Below, one piece after another: positions 1 to 8,601 of a stretch of DNA of 64,000 nucleotides. A program made the position numbers and the translations under genes. The notes beneath the pieces were generated by a model. It was not told the DNA's origin. It saw only the letters and a program-made list of their open reading frames with translations, and did not search any database. The DNA comes from DAOUGC01 sp034429695. GTDB taxonomy: Bacteria > Chloroflexota > Anaerolineae > Anaerolineales > Anaerolineaceae. Each line of letters starts with the position of its first letter. Position 1 is the first letter of the stretch. The stretch is from contig DAOUGC010000056.1 of assembly GCA_034429695.1 (NCBI GenBank), forward strand, positions 1 through 64,000, read 5' to 3'.

Positions 1-1535
1 GCGACGGTCAGGGCGATGCCTGCGACGACGACGATGACGGCGACAGCGTGCTGGATGGCGCTGATAACTGCCCGCTGGTGGCCAACAGCGACCAGACCAA
101 TACTGACGGCGACAGCATGGGCGACGCCTGCGACCCTGACGATGACAACGATGGCGTTGAGGATGGCTCCGATAATTGCGTGTTCATCTTCAACCCGCTG
201 CAGGAAAACAATGACGGTGACATGCAGGGTGACGCTTGCGACCCTGATGATGATAACGACAACATCATGGATGGCAACGACAATTGCCAGTTCATCGCCA
301 ACACCGACCAGCTCAACACCGACAGCGACGCCATGGGCAATGCCTGTGACCCCGACGACGACAATGATGGCGTTGACGATGGCGCCGACAACTGCCCGGT
401 GATTGCCAACCCCAGCCAGGCTGACCTGGACAAGGACGGTATTGGCGACGCATGCGACCCCGACAAGGACGGCGACGGCGTGGGCAACGGCACCGATAAT
501 TGCCCCATGACCGCCAACAAGGGCCAGGAAAATCTGGACGGAGACGCCACGGGCGATGCCTGCGATAGCGACATCGATGCAGATGGGATCGCAAACTACA
601 ACGATAACTGCCCGATGGTCTTCAATATGGATCAATTGGACACCGACAGGGATGGCATGGGCGACGCATGCGACCCGACCGGTGGCTTCCTGAGCCTCTT
701 CGGGTTTGGCGGTAATGCCAACTTTGCCATTCCGGTCACCGGTTTGAACCCCATTGTCTTCCATAGCAACCGCGATGGAAACAATGAAATCTACATGATC
801 AACCCGGACGGCAGCGACCTGACCCGCCTGACCAACAATACCGCGTCAGACTACGATGCTTCAATCTCACCGGATAGCGCCAAAGTGCTCTTTACATCTG
901 ACCGCGATGGCAACCCCGAGCTGTACAGCATGGATCTCGACGGCTCCAACGTCACCCGCCTGACCAATCAAAACGGCATGGAAGATTACGCCGTGGTCTC
1001 GCCGGACAGCAGCAAGATCGCGTTTGTCAGTGACCGCGACGGCAATGCCGAAATCTATATGATGAATATTGACGGAAGCGGACAGGTTCGTCTGACCGAC
1101 AACTCTGGCAGCGACACCCTGCCTGCCTGGTCGCCGGATGGCAGCCGGATCGCATTTGTTTCGGATCGTGACGGCAACAGTGAAATTTACGTCATGAAGG
1201 TTTCCGATGGCAGCGTCACCCGGATGACCAGCAATACCTGCGATGATACCCACCCAGCCTGGTCCCCGGATGGCGCATACATCGCCTTCGACAGCGTGCG
1301 CGACGGCAATCCGGAGATCTACGTCATGAGTGAAGCCGGCATTGATGTAAAGCGCGTCACCAACGACCCCGCCAATGATATGGCTCCCGCCTGGTCACCG
1401 GATGGCTCCCGCCTGGTGTTTGTCCACTATGTGGGTGGCAAGGCGCACTTATACCTGGTGCATCCTGACGGTACCGACCTGCTGGCTGTGACGGACGAAG
1501 CAGTGGAGAATATGGAACCGCACTGGATGCCATAA
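1..1535 (+). CDS. Thrombospondin type-3 repeat / PD40 beta-propeller surface protein (5' end missing)
   Basis: The reading frame is open from the first bases, so the N-terminus, including any signal peptide, lies outside the window. The first part is six consecutive repeats of about 36 residues, each with an acidic Asp-rich loop, a DNC core and a closing GDACD-type motif. These are thrombospondin type-3 calcium-binding repeats. After a short linker the protein becomes a TolB-like propeller with about six PD40 blades, seen as repeated [11 protein letters not shown] and [12 protein letters not shown] motifs. Such proteins are normally exported and bind calcium or assemble on the envelope. The repeats are clear, but the ligand is unknown. 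A strong terminator follows, so the gene ends its transcription unit. Confidence 0.85.
   Translation, partial: DGQGDACDDDDDGDSVLDGADNCPLVANSDQTNTDGDSMGDACDPDDDNDGVEDGSDNCVFIFNPLQENNDGDMQGDACDPDDDNDNIMDGNDNCQFIANTDQLNTDSDAMGNACDPDDDNDGVDDGADNCPVIANPSQADLDKDGIGDACDPDKDGDGVGNGTDNCPMTANKGQENLDGDATGDACDSDIDADGIANYNDNCPMVFNMDQLDTDRDGMGDACDPTGGFLSLFGFGGNANFAIPVTGLNPIVFHSNRDGNNEIYMINPDGSDLTRLTNNTASDYDASISPDSAKVLFTSDRDGNPELYSMDLDGSNVTRLTNQNGMEDYAVVSPDSSKIAFVSDRDGNAEIYMMNIDGSGQVRLTDNSGSDTLPAWSPDGSRIAFVSDRDGNSEIYVMKVSDGSVTRMTSNTCDDTHPAWSPDGAYIAFDSVRDGNPEIYVMSEAGIDVKRVTNDPANDMAPAWSPDGSRLVFVHYVGGKAHLYLVHPDGTDLLAVTDEAVENMEPHWMP
3..680 (+). repeat. Six tandem 108-bp units encoding thrombospondin type-3 repeats
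   Basis: The units encode D-x-D-x-D-G spacing, a DNCP-like core and a terminal G-D-A-C-D, repeated every 36 codons in frame. The Asp side chains are the usual calcium ligands of this family and the two Cys per unit are conserved. The copies have diverged at the nucleotide level, so the array looks old rather than recently expanded. Confidence 0.8.
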
Positions 1536-1567
1536 ACTCCTGCCATCTACAGTTTCATTCCATTGCC

Positions 1568-1602
1568 GACCTTCCCCCTTTTCCCAGGGGGAAGGTCTTT
1601 TT
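1568..1602 (+). terminator. Rho-independent terminator
   Basis: An 11-bp perfect stem (gaccttccccc paired with gggggaaggtc) with an 8-nt loop is followed directly by five T residues. It lies 30 bp after the stop of the propeller protein. Confidence 0.9.
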
Positions 1603-1690
1603 ATGACCGGGATTACTGCGTGTTGGTTTGACAAAAATTATAGTATCATTCTGATCACCAATCTCAGACCCCATTCATACAGGTGAACGA

Positions 1691-2965
1691 ATGACCGACG
1701 AACACAACGGGCAGGAAAACATCACGACCACCAAATCAAAACATAAATTCCCGTGGGAACCGGTTGGATGGGCAGTAGGCATATTTGTCCTGGTCATTGT
1801 GACCTGGCTGAACTTCCCCATTGTCGATCAAATGGTACGCGGGCGTTACCCCCCCCCCCCCATGCCTCCCACGCTCACCTACACACCCTTGCCCACCCGT
1901 ACGCCCACCGCCACCGCCACGGTGACGCCGCCTCCGCCGCCCACAGAAACGCCGCTTCCCCCATCTGCCAGCCGGGTGGAGGATCTGGCCCAACTGGACC
2001 CACCCGTTCCCGGCTTTGCCGGTCCTGGCTATATTCTGGATGAAGAGACATCAGCAGCGGTGAACCCCGACTTTTCCAATCCGCAGTGGCTTTCCTCGGC
2101 CACCATTGCCCAGCAACTCAGCAAGGAAATCACCGAGGCATACCGCGCCACTTTTGGCAGTGGGGCAATCACATGGTATACCGATATTGCCCTCGACCCC
2201 GGCATGTATCAAATCTTTGTGATGGATACCGTATTCTCCTCAGCCGGCCCACTTGAGTTTCACGTATCGCTCGGCTCCAATGAAATCTTCCCCATCTACG
2301 GCACGCGCAGCGTGGATTTTCTTTCCAGCCGCAGTGATGTAGCCCAGGTATATGATCAGTGGCGCAGCATCGGTATTTACACCATTGACCGCCCTGACCG
2401 TGTTTCCGTTTCCACTGCCTGGGAGGAACGCGATGAATATTCAATCGTCGCGGTGGACCGGGTTGCAATTGCGCCGTTGGGTGCATCCGAGCAGTCCTTG
2501 ATCTCGGTACTGCCGAAAGACCGGCCGGTTTTCTTTGTGGATGATATGAGTGCCGATATTCAAAGCCGGCAGGTATTATATAATGAAGAAACGACACTGA
2601 GCTGGGGAGATGATTACCAGTACGCCGTCAACCCTGAGGGCGAGATCACCATCACATGGAAGCTCCCTGAACCAGCCCCCATTGGCCAGTACGAAGTGGT
2701 TGTCTTTATCCCGGCTCTGCACAGCAGCCTGCCTGTGACCTATAAGGTGATGATCAATGGTGCAGATGTTCCCAATGATCAGACCGGCAGCACGGTTACC
2801 CTCGATCCCGTTCAAAGTGGGGTTGGACGCTGGGTATCTCTGGGAACCTGGACCACACCGCGCATTTACGAAAAACCGGTCACCCTTGCCCTGGTTGGCA
2901 CACTGCCCGGCGGAGATACCGGAGATGTGTCATTTGATGTCATTGCCTTTATGAAAGTACCATAA
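1691..2965 (+). CDS. Single-pass membrane protein with Pro/Thr-rich stalk and extracytoplasmic domain
   Basis: This 424-residue protein is not recognised as a named family. A short charged N-terminus is followed by one membrane segment at about residues 27-43 and a stalk at about 53-90 made almost only of Pro and Thr. The remaining 330 residues look like beta-rich extracytoplasmic sandwich domains. The topology suggests a cytoplasmic N-terminus and an exported C-terminal sensor or adhesion domain. The start has an AGGTGAACG ribosome binding site. A run of 13 C at 1849-1861 encodes the first prolines of the stalk, so a one-base slip would truncate the protein. The next gene follows 35 bp later on the same strand. 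Confidence 0.7.
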   Translation: MTDEHNGQENITTTKSKHKFPWEPVGWAVGIFVLVIVTWLNFPIVDQMVRGRYPPPPMPPTLTYTPLPTRTPTATATVTPPPPPTETPLPPSASRVEDLAQLDPPVPGFAGPGYILDEETSAAVNPDFSNPQWLSSATIAQQLSKEITEAYRATFGSGAITWYTDIALDPGMYQIFVMDTVFSSAGPLEFHVSLGSNEIFPIYGTRSVDFLSSRSDVAQVYDQWRSIGIYTIDRPDRVSVSTAWEERDEYSIVAVDRVAIAPLGASEQSLISVLPKDRPVFFVDDMSADIQSRQVLYNEETTLSWGDDYQYAVNPEGEITITWKLPEPAPIGQYEVVVFIPALHSSLPVTYKVMINGADVPNDQTGSTVTLDPVQSGVGRWVSLGTWTTPRIYEKPVTLALVGTLPGGDTGDVSFDVIAFMKVP

Positions 2966-3000
2966 CCGTTCCCCGCCACAGGGGAAGTCAGGAGGAATGT

Positions 3001-4365
3001 GTGGCTGATCTGGATGATGCCTTGAAAAAATTACCCCCCGAGACCCAACGCTTGCTGGGTTCCATCTGGGAGACACTGGCTCCATCAGAACGAAACACCC
3101 TGACCAGCCTCATTGCTGCCTTTCCTTCACAGAACACCCTGGTCAAGCTGTTAATCAAGTTGTCCACTGCCCAGTTCAAGCAGACATTTGGCGAGAAGCA
3201 CGCCGTCGCCATTGTCGGTCCGGCAAATGTGGGCAAAAGCACCCTGTACAATCAGTTTGTGCAAAGTAACCAGGATCGCGCAGAGGTATCACCGGTTCCG
3301 GGAACCACGCGCGTCAATCAGCAGGCTGATGCCGGCGTTTTCTCGGTGGTTGACACCCCCGGAGCGGACGCCGTTGGAGAAGTGGGAGAGCGTGAGCGCG
3401 ACGAAGCCCTTTCGGCTGCCCGTGATGCTGACTTCCTGGTGATCCTGTTTGACGCCATTCAGGGCGTTAAACAAACCGAACTGCAACTTTTCCAAGAACT
3501 GACTGCTCTTGGAAAGCCTTTCATCGTTGCGCTGAACAAGATCGATCTGGTGAAAAAAGACAAAAACCGGGTGATCGAACAGGCTGCGCGCAACCTGAAC
3601 CTGACCACTGAACAACTAATCCCCCTGTCTGCCAAAAGCGGCGACAACCTGTCACAGGTGTTGATGGCAATTGCCATGACCGAGCCGCGCATCGTCAATG
3701 CGCTGGGCAGGGCGCTGCCCCAGTACCGCTGGCAACTGGCATGGCGCTCGATCATCTCGGCTGCGTCCATCTCCGCCGCCATAGCCCTCTCTCCCCTGCC
3801 GGTAATCGACTTTGCACCGCTGATCGTCACCCAGGCGGTCATGGTGCTGGGCATCGCCCGCATCTATGATTACAAGATCAATCTTGAGCGCGCCCAGGAA
3901 CTGGTGGCAACATTTGGCTTAGCCATGCTCGGGCGCACCCTGTTCCAGCAGCTCTCCAAATTTGGCGGACTTCCCGGCTGGGTGCTATCGGCTGCCATTG
4001 CCTCATCCACAACCGTGGTAATGGGTTATGCATCGGTGATCTGGTTTGAGAAGGGCGAGAAATTGTCCCGTAGAACCATCACGGCGCTCACCAAAGGGGT
4101 TACCCAGTATCTGCTGGGGGCTTTAAAAGGCATGGGGAAACGCAAACCCGGCAAGAAAAGCCTGCAGGAAGCGGTGGAACAGGCGCTGGAGAATTCGCCC
4201 ATGGCTGAGGCTCCCACCATTCTGGAAGAAATGGATCAGCAGATTCCCCAGGGTTCCGCTGTTGAAGATCAGACAGAGGACACGTCAGATCTGGATGAAA
4301 TGGAACAACGACCGCCAGATAATGCCGCCGGTTATGATCAAAACTCTGGCGAATGGACCATCTAG
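3001..4365 (+). CDS. Era/EngA-like GTPase with C-terminal DUF697-like membrane domain
   Basis: This 454-residue protein starts at GTG, placed 5 bp after a perfect AGGAGG; the nearby ATG runs into a stop. The GTPase domain shows G1 GPANVGKST (about 73-81), G3 DTPG (118-121), G4 NKID (179-182) and G5 SAKSG. Residues about 245-350 are hydrophobic with Gly/Ala-rich helices, as in DUF697-type GTPases that sit on the inner membrane. The C-terminal 90 residues are basic, then acidic and low in complexity. The role is unknown; relatives are linked to envelope stress or ion homeostasis. It converges with the CPBP gene with a 1-bp gap and no visible terminator. Confidence 0.8.
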   Translation: MADLDDALKKLPPETQRLLGSIWETLAPSERNTLTSLIAAFPSQNTLVKLLIKLSTAQFKQTFGEKHAVAIVGPANVGKSTLYNQFVQSNQDRAEVSPVPGTTRVNQQADAGVFSVVDTPGADAVGEVGERERDEALSAARDADFLVILFDAIQGVKQTELQLFQELTALGKPFIVALNKIDLVKKDKNRVIEQAARNLNLTTEQLIPLSAKSGDNLSQVLMAIAMTEPRIVNALGRALPQYRWQLAWRSIISAASISAAIALSPLPVIDFAPLIVTQAVMVLGIARIYDYKINLERAQELVATFGLAMLGRTLFQQLSKFGGLPGWVLSAAIASSTTVVMGYASVIWFEKGEKLSRRTITALTKGVTQYLLGALKGMGKRKPGKKSLQEAVEQALENSPMAEAPTILEEMDQQIPQGSAVEDQTEDTSDLDEMEQRPPDNAAGYDQNSGEWTI

Positions 4366-4366
4366 C

Positions 4367-5065
4367 CTACCAGACGAAGATCACCAGCACCAGATTGATT
4401 AGAGCCGCGGAAATCAGGGAAGGGAAAATGGACTGGGTGGATTGCGCCGCCAGTCCACCGATCACACCGATGGCGAGCCAGGTGTACACAATGGCATAAA
4501 GCCAGCCCTGTGCGCCGGGTAAAATGGCAGCCACCAGCAGGTTGGGGACAACAAAAATGGCCGCCTGAATTGCCACCGCCAGAAAGGCTGGAAAGCGGTG
4601 CAGCATCCGCTGCAACAACCAGCCCCTGAAAAACAACTCCTCCGCAAACAGGGTGACCAGACCGCTGTATAACAACATGCCGATCCACATGCGGCTGTCC
4701 TGAAAACGCACCAGCCAGACAAAGGTGGAATCCGGGGTGGGGCTGCCGGCAGCCAGCCGAACCAGGCTCTGGTAGGTATGTGACCACGGCTCCACCAGCA
4801 GCATGACCACCCCCGTAAAGAATAGATTGAGCAAGCCAGCAGCGGCAAACGAACGCCATGTGATGCGTCTGAAACCGCTGCGGCTTGCCTTTCCTGTGAT
4901 TAGGAGATCGATCAGTGGGGCGATCAGCCATGCCAGTGTGAAGAGTGGAAAAGATGCCTTCAACACCACCGAGACGGTTACGCTGGTGATGGCTGCCAGA
5001 ATGATCCATCCCAGCAGCAGGAAATCAGGCGTCGTCCATTTTTTCTCCGACATGTGCTCAGCCAT
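4367..5065 (-). CDS. CPBP-family intramembrane metalloprotease
   Basis: This 232-residue membrane protein has about six hydrophobic segments. The CPBP (Rce1-like/Abi) motif EELFFRG lies at about residues 142-148, with the paired glutamates and the arginine expected at the active site. A later hydrophobic segment carries a proline and asparagine, but I do not see the usual FxxxH, so metal ligation by the second motif is uncertain. The ATG at 5065 was chosen over a TTG one codon earlier; another ATG lies at 5053. It follows the upstream gene by about 11 bp and is probably translated from the same mRNA. The substrate is unknown. Confidence 0.75.
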   Translation of the reverse strand: MAEHMSEKKWTTPDFLLLGWIILAAITSVTVSVVLKASFPLFTLAWLIAPLIDLLITGKASRSGFRRITWRSFAAAGLLNLFFTGVVMLLVEPWSHTYQSLVRLAAGSPTPDSTFVWLVRFQDSRMWIGMLLYSGLVTLFAEELFFRGWLLQRMLHRFPAFLAVAIQAAIFVVPNLLVAAILPGAQGWLYAIVYTWLAIGVIGGLAAQSTQSIFPSLISAALINLVLVIFVW

Positions 5066-5076
5066 CAATGGTTGCC

Positions 5077-6084
5077 TTAAGATGCCTTTTGTGTATCGGA
5101 CGGGCCATCTTCATCGGAGGCAGAGGAATCCACTTCTTCACCGGTAACGTCCACAATATCTTCATCCCCATCAACCATCTCTTGCGTGGTTTCGCCATTG
5201 ACTTCTTCTTCAACATCCTCGGTTGTCTCCGCTTCCACCGCTTCCTCAACCACCACGCGGCCAGCCAGAATTTCATCAATACCTGCGTTGTAACGCACGT
5301 CCTTCATGCTCAACTCGATGTAGGGATCGTCTTCCCATTCCAACACCAGTTTGGAAGGCAAATAAATGCCTTCACTCACCTGGGCATACCCGGAATACTT
5401 TGCCACGAAGGTTAACACCCTTCCATCCCGGGCGGTCGGACGCTGGGTGTGCACCTCGGTCAGTTCGCCACGCTCGCGGTCAAACACCAGATCAAACTGA
5501 AGGTCATCTCCGTGCGCTGATGGAACCTTGAGGGTTAGTTTTTCCTTGTTGCCGCCCTCCATCGCGCTCCTGGGTAGGTCCAGCAATGCATCCGGTGAGG
5601 CAAACAGGGTATACAGCCACATGAGGGTCTCTTCTGAACGGTCAACATTGGCATTTTTCAGATCATTCTGACCGGTGACGATGCGTCCCCTGCCCTGCAC
5701 ATACTGATCGCCGCCTTCCATGGAGGGCATGCCAAACCAGGTAACTGAGTAACTCAGGAAAAATTCCTTGCCGGGGTTCAGATACAGAACCCAGATGGTG
5801 GGCAACCACATGCGCTTGATAATCGGGAAACTGTTGATCAACATGCGCCCCCTGCCCCATGCCACCGCCCGACGTGAGCGCAACACCGGAGAGCCATTAT
5901 TCTCCGTAAAGTACTGGCTCAATGCCGCCGGAAGATCCTTCCGCAGGGCTTCCTCCTGCGGACTTCCACCCTCAACACGCGGTGGTTGTATGGGCGACGG
6001 CACCTGGAACCCAACCAGTGCAATGATAAAAAACAGGACAATGCCAAACGGAATGACAAGCAGGAACCAGACAATCGGGGGCAT
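5077..6084 (-). CDS. Conserved membrane-anchored protein, possibly DUF6544/DUF6920-like
   Basis: The ATG at 6084 has an AGGAG site 6 bp upstream and gives 335 residues; the longer frame starting 63 bp earlier has no such site. One strong membrane segment covers about residues 4-26. The globular middle part contains a conserved-looking Gly/Met/Trp region around residues 105-145. The last 55 residues are almost entirely Glu, Asp, Thr and Val, an acidic tail. I think of the DUF6544/DUF6920 group because of the middle region, but only weakly. No function can be stated. It is likely co-transcribed with the CPBP protease. Confidence 0.6.
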   Translation of the reverse strand: MPPIVWFLLVIPFGIVLFFIIALVGFQVPSPIQPPRVEGGSPQEEALRKDLPAALSQYFTENNGSPVLRSRRAVAWGRGRMLINSFPIIKRMWLPTIWVLYLNPGKEFFLSYSVTWFGMPSMEGGDQYVQGRGRIVTGQNDLKNANVDRSEETLMWLYTLFASPDALLDLPRSAMEGGNKEKLTLKVPSAHGDDLQFDLVFDRERGELTEVHTQRPTARDGRVLTFVAKYSGYAQVSEGIYLPSKLVLEWEDDPYIELSMKDVRYNAGIDEILAGRVVVEEAVEAETTEDVEEEVNGETTQEMVDGDEDIVDVTGEEVDSSASDEDGPSDTQKAS

Positions 6085-6146
6085 GAGAACTCCTATCCAT
6101 CGGGAGATTTGAATGACTATGCGAAGAGCCTTCGCGCAACTCATCA

Positions 6147-6152
6147 ATTATA
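6147..6152 (-). promoter_or_regulatory. -10 box for the 5077-6084 gene
   Basis: TATAAT on the minus strand, with a weak GGGACA-like -35 about 17 bp upstream. It would give a leader of about 55 nt before the ATG at 6084. Confidence 0.5.
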
Positions 6153-6182
6153 GTACACCCCTGGGGTTTTGTCCCTGTCATT

Positions 6183-6206
6183 CCTGCCACCCTGGCAGGG
6201 TATAAT
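6183..6206 (+). promoter_or_regulatory. Palindrome and TATAAT -10 box of the DUF2877 gene
   Basis: TATAAT lies at 6201-6206, only 9 bp before the ATG at 6216, so the transcript should begin within a few bases of the start codon. Directly upstream is a perfect inverted repeat, cctgcca-ccc-tggcagg (6183-6199). It covers the spacer and -35 area and is a good operator candidate. There is no ribosome binding site. Confidence 0.6.
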
Positions 6207-6215
6207 TCAGCCCGC

Positions 6216-7115
6216 ATGGACACACCATCTTCACTGACAGTTTCTTCTGTAGGCACATTGGTGCATGATTTCGCAAACCTGAACCTGTCAGGTCAGGTCA
6301 TCGGCAATACATCCCGCGGTGTGTTTGTGCTGCTTGCCAACCAACGGGTCGTTTTTTTCTCGTTGGAAGCGTTCAGAGGACCCCTGACCATTAATTTGCT
6401 TAATGCTCAGACCATCCTGCCAGCCCTGGAGAAACATTCTCCTGTCCTCTTTTCCAATTCCGAGGGAGAACTTCCTTCATTAAATAAGCGTTTCAAATGG
6501 AACCACAGCAACCTCTACTCACCCGGCCTGCCAGACGCCAAACCAGCCTTGCCCGGGAAGCGCAAAAAGTATCTTGTGCAACTTATTTCTGCTTTGGGAC
6601 CCATTGAAAATAACGAAGGGATTGGCGTGATGCTTCCCTTCTTAATTAACCAGGTTCCCCTGCCACTCAACACCCCCTGGTCAGAGCCTGTGGCAACCAT
6701 GATCCGCGCCTTGCAGACTGCCAGTACTGATGCAATTCTGTCTGCGGCAACCCGCATGATCGGCCAGGGACGCGGGTTGACCCCTTCAGGCGACGATCTT
6801 ATCTGTGGCATGCTGCTGGCTCTGCGCCGCTGGAACGAACCCACCGGCTCAACCTTCCGTGCCGGGTTTATCAATCAACTTTTCCCATCCCTGGTTGACC
6901 TGGCGTTTCGTGCCACCACCTCGCTGAGTGCAACGATCCTGGAGGCGGCCTGCATGGGACTGGCAGACGAACGCCTGACGCAACTGGTGGATGCCCTCAT
7001 GACGACTGCGCCACCCCCCACTCAGGCGGCCCAATGGGCACGCGGATACGGGGCATCTTCCGGTTTGGACGCACTCACCGGCATGATAATCGTCGAAAGA
7101 GCGATGCTACCTTAA
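6216..7115 (+). CDS. DUF2877 protein (AllH/YlbF family), oxamate carbamoyltransferase-like subunit
   Basis: The 299-residue protein carries the family hallmark GLTPSGDD at about residues 187-194, within a Gly-rich region, and a C-terminal helical segment. In Escherichia coli the homologue AllH (YlbF) acts with FdrA (AllF) and YlbE (AllG) in oxalurate phosphorolysis to oxamate and carbamoyl phosphate. Both partner families are encoded nearby on the opposite strand (10940-12496 and 9509-10912), so this is very likely the third subunit of the same enzyme, separated by an inversion-like arrangement. The mRNA appears leaderless, unlike the partner genes, which have AGGAG-type sites. The family is clear, but the substrate may differ from oxalurate here. 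Confidence 0.85.
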   Translation: MDTPSSLTVSSVGTLVHDFANLNLSGQVIGNTSRGVFVLLANQRVVFFSLEAFRGPLTINLLNAQTILPALEKHSPVLFSNSEGELPSLNKRFKWNHSNLYSPGLPDAKPALPGKRKKYLVQLISALGPIENNEGIGVMLPFLINQVPLPLNTPWSEPVATMIRALQTASTDAILSAATRMIGQGRGLTPSGDDLICGMLLALRRWNEPTGSTFRAGFINQLFPSLVDLAFRATTSLSATILEAACMGLADERLTQLVDALMTTAPPPTQAAQWARGYGASSGLDALTGMIIVERAMLP

Positions 7116-7133
7116 CCCTGTATATTAACCAAA

Positions 7134-7161
7134 GAACCGCCCTGGAATTCCAGGGCGGTTC
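7134..7161. terminator. Shared terminator between convergent genes
   Basis: A perfect 28-bp palindrome (gaaccgccctggaa and its complement) sits between the DUF2877 stop and the bioY stop. On the minus strand it is followed by TTTGGTTAATAT, which makes it best suited to end the nine-gene minus-strand operon. The T tract is weak in the plus direction. Confidence 0.75.
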
Positions 7162-7179
7162 CTGTCAAATCACAACAGA

Positions 7180-7761
7180 CTAGTGTTCCAGTCCTTTGAG
7201 CAACCGCCAGGCTGCCGGCAACAGAGCTGCAGCCAGTGCCACTTTGACGATGTCGCCAAAGATGAAGGGCAGCACGCCGCCAGCCAGTGCGGCTTCCATG
7301 CCGACGAAGCGGGACAGACCCAGCCAGCCGAAGGCATAGATGACGGCCATGCCCAGCACAAACAACGGCATGGAGGTGCTTACACGGCGATCCAGCCCGC
7401 GCTCAGCCAGCCAGCCAACCACAAAGGCGGCTGCCACAAAACCCAGCAGGTAACCACCGGTGGGGCCCATCAGTACGGCCAGGCCGGCTTTGCCACCAGC
7501 GAAGAACGGCAGACCAAGACCACCTTCAACGATATAGGCGATCACAGCAGCCGCACCGCGGCGGGAGCCCAGCACCGCACCGATTAACAACACACCCAGC
7601 GTCTGAGCAGTGATGGGAACCGGTGTGAAAGGCAGCACCACCCGCACCTGCGCCAGCAGGGCGATCAACAGGCTGCCAAACAGCACCAGACTGAGGTCCA
7701 ACAGCAGCGAGGTTTTCACCGATAACCGGCGGGTAACGGTAAGAGCGAATGACGTTTGCAT
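7180..7761 (-). CDS. bioY: BioY, biotin-specific S component of an ECF transporter
   Basis: The 193-residue protein has about six membrane helices with the BioY features: VPITAQTLGVLL in the first third, followed by a Gly-rich GPTGGYLLGF segment. BioY binds biotin and works with the shared EcfT/EcfA energising module, which is not in this window. Its ATG follows the stop of the upstream gene by 1 bp with no clear ribosome binding site, so translation is probably coupled. It is the last gene of an operon that also encodes a biotin carrier protein and a biotin-dependent decarboxylase, so its likely job is supplying the cofactor for that enzyme. Confidence 0.92.
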   Translation of the reverse strand: MQTSFALTVTRRLSVKTSLLLDLSLVLFGSLLIALLAQVRVVLPFTPVPITAQTLGVLLIGAVLGSRRGAAAVIAYIVEGGLGLPFFAGGKAGLAVLMGPTGGYLLGFVAAAFVVGWLAERGLDRRVSTSMPLFVLGMAVIYAFGWLGLSRFVGMEAALAGGVLPFIFGDIVKVALAAALLPAAWRLLKGLEH

Positions 7762-7762
7762 A

Positions 7763-8488
7763 TTAGACGGTGACGTTCTCAGGAACGATGAACTTCTCGT
7801 TGGCTTTGCGAACTTCGTCGGTCACGTTGAAGTCAAGATCGGCGCCGGACATCTGGCGGACATAATTCTTCACAACCTGATCCCAGTACTTCTTGGTGAC
7901 ATAGTACACACGGGCGCCGCCCAGCTCATGCTGTACATCGGGCCACGGGTAGGAAGGCTGAGCCATGCCAAGACCCCAGCGCATCCAGCCGTTGTAGGAT
8001 TCGTAGGTCGCCCACCATTCGGTGTTCTTGATGATCTCGAAGCCGTAGTACGCCTTGGCGTAGTACATCACTGCGCCGATGCGGCCGCCGCGATCCAGCG
8101 CCATGGTGTGCAGGGAGATGTTGATGTCTTCATTCATCACACGACCATTGGCGAAACCAACCCACTTGCCATCGATCAGACCCACCATGGTGTAGGGGTC
8201 CTTCAGACGCTTGCGGTACCAGCCCAGGATTTCGGAGTAAACGCGGGCGCCAACGATATCATAGAAGTCATGATCCACTTCCATAACGCGCTTCATGTAT
8301 TCCATCATCGCGGGAGCTTCTTCCAGCTTGGCTTCGCGGATGTACATGATGCGGCCGTCCTTCAGCTTCACCTGGCACTCGGGCCAAGGGGGAAGCTGCA
8401 TGGCAGGACCCTGCAGCAAAGCTTCGACATCACGCACGTCGATATGCAGGGTTTCTTCAGTCACTTTCTCGGGGATTTCGAATTTCAT
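7763..8488 (-). CDS. GNAT-like protein of unknown substrate in the catabolic operon
   Basis: The 241-residue protein starts with AGGAG 8 bp before the ATG. After about 45 residues the order of elements resembles a GNAT fold: a REAKLEEAPAMMEYM start (beta1/alpha1), a central VGLIDGKWVGFANGRV strand pair (about 105-120), then a Gly-Ala-rich turn leading into a helix near residue 140, where acyl-CoA pyrophosphate would bind. The C-terminal part is aromatic-rich and I cannot place it. It is embedded between the cyclase and bioY genes, so it probably acts in the same pathway, perhaps on a CoA ester or amide. I am sure of the gene but not of the activity. Confidence 0.7.
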   Translation of the reverse strand: MKFEIPEKVTEETLHIDVRDVEALLQGPAMQLPPWPECQVKLKDGRIMYIREAKLEEAPAMMEYMKRVMEVDHDFYDIVGARVYSEILGWYRKRLKDPYTMVGLIDGKWVGFANGRVMNEDINISLHTMALDRGGRIGAVMYYAKAYYGFEIIKNTEWWATYESYNGWMRWGLGMAQPSYPWPDVQHELGGARVYYVTKKYWDQVVKNYVRQMSGADLDFNVTDEVRKANEKFIVPENVTV

Positions 8489-8541
8489 TGTGCTAATCTC
8501 CTGTTAATAAGGTTGAACGGATATCGTGTTTCGCCACTGTA

Positions 8542-8578
8542 CCTGGTGATTCGCCCCGGTTGAGAGCGAATCACCAGG
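8542..8578 (-). repeat. Intercistronic stem-loop
   Basis: A perfect 13-bp inverted repeat (cctggtgattcgc / gcgaatcaccagg) with an 11-nt loop lies between the cyclase and the GNAT-like genes. There is no T tract on the minus strand, so it is more likely an mRNA-stabilising or processing element than a terminator. Confidence 0.65.
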
Positions 8579-8601
8579 CAGCAGTTTGACGGATTACACG
8601 C

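Noticed and set aside
3..680. CRISPR array or noncoding repeat
   Set aside because: The 108-bp periodicity keeps the reading frame and encodes thrombospondin type-3 repeats; the units are diverged and there are no spacers.
7610..8563. Open frame of 317 codons on the plus strand
   Set aside because: It overlaps bioY and the GNAT-like gene on the other strand and looks like a His/Val-rich mirror of their codons, with no ribosome binding site.
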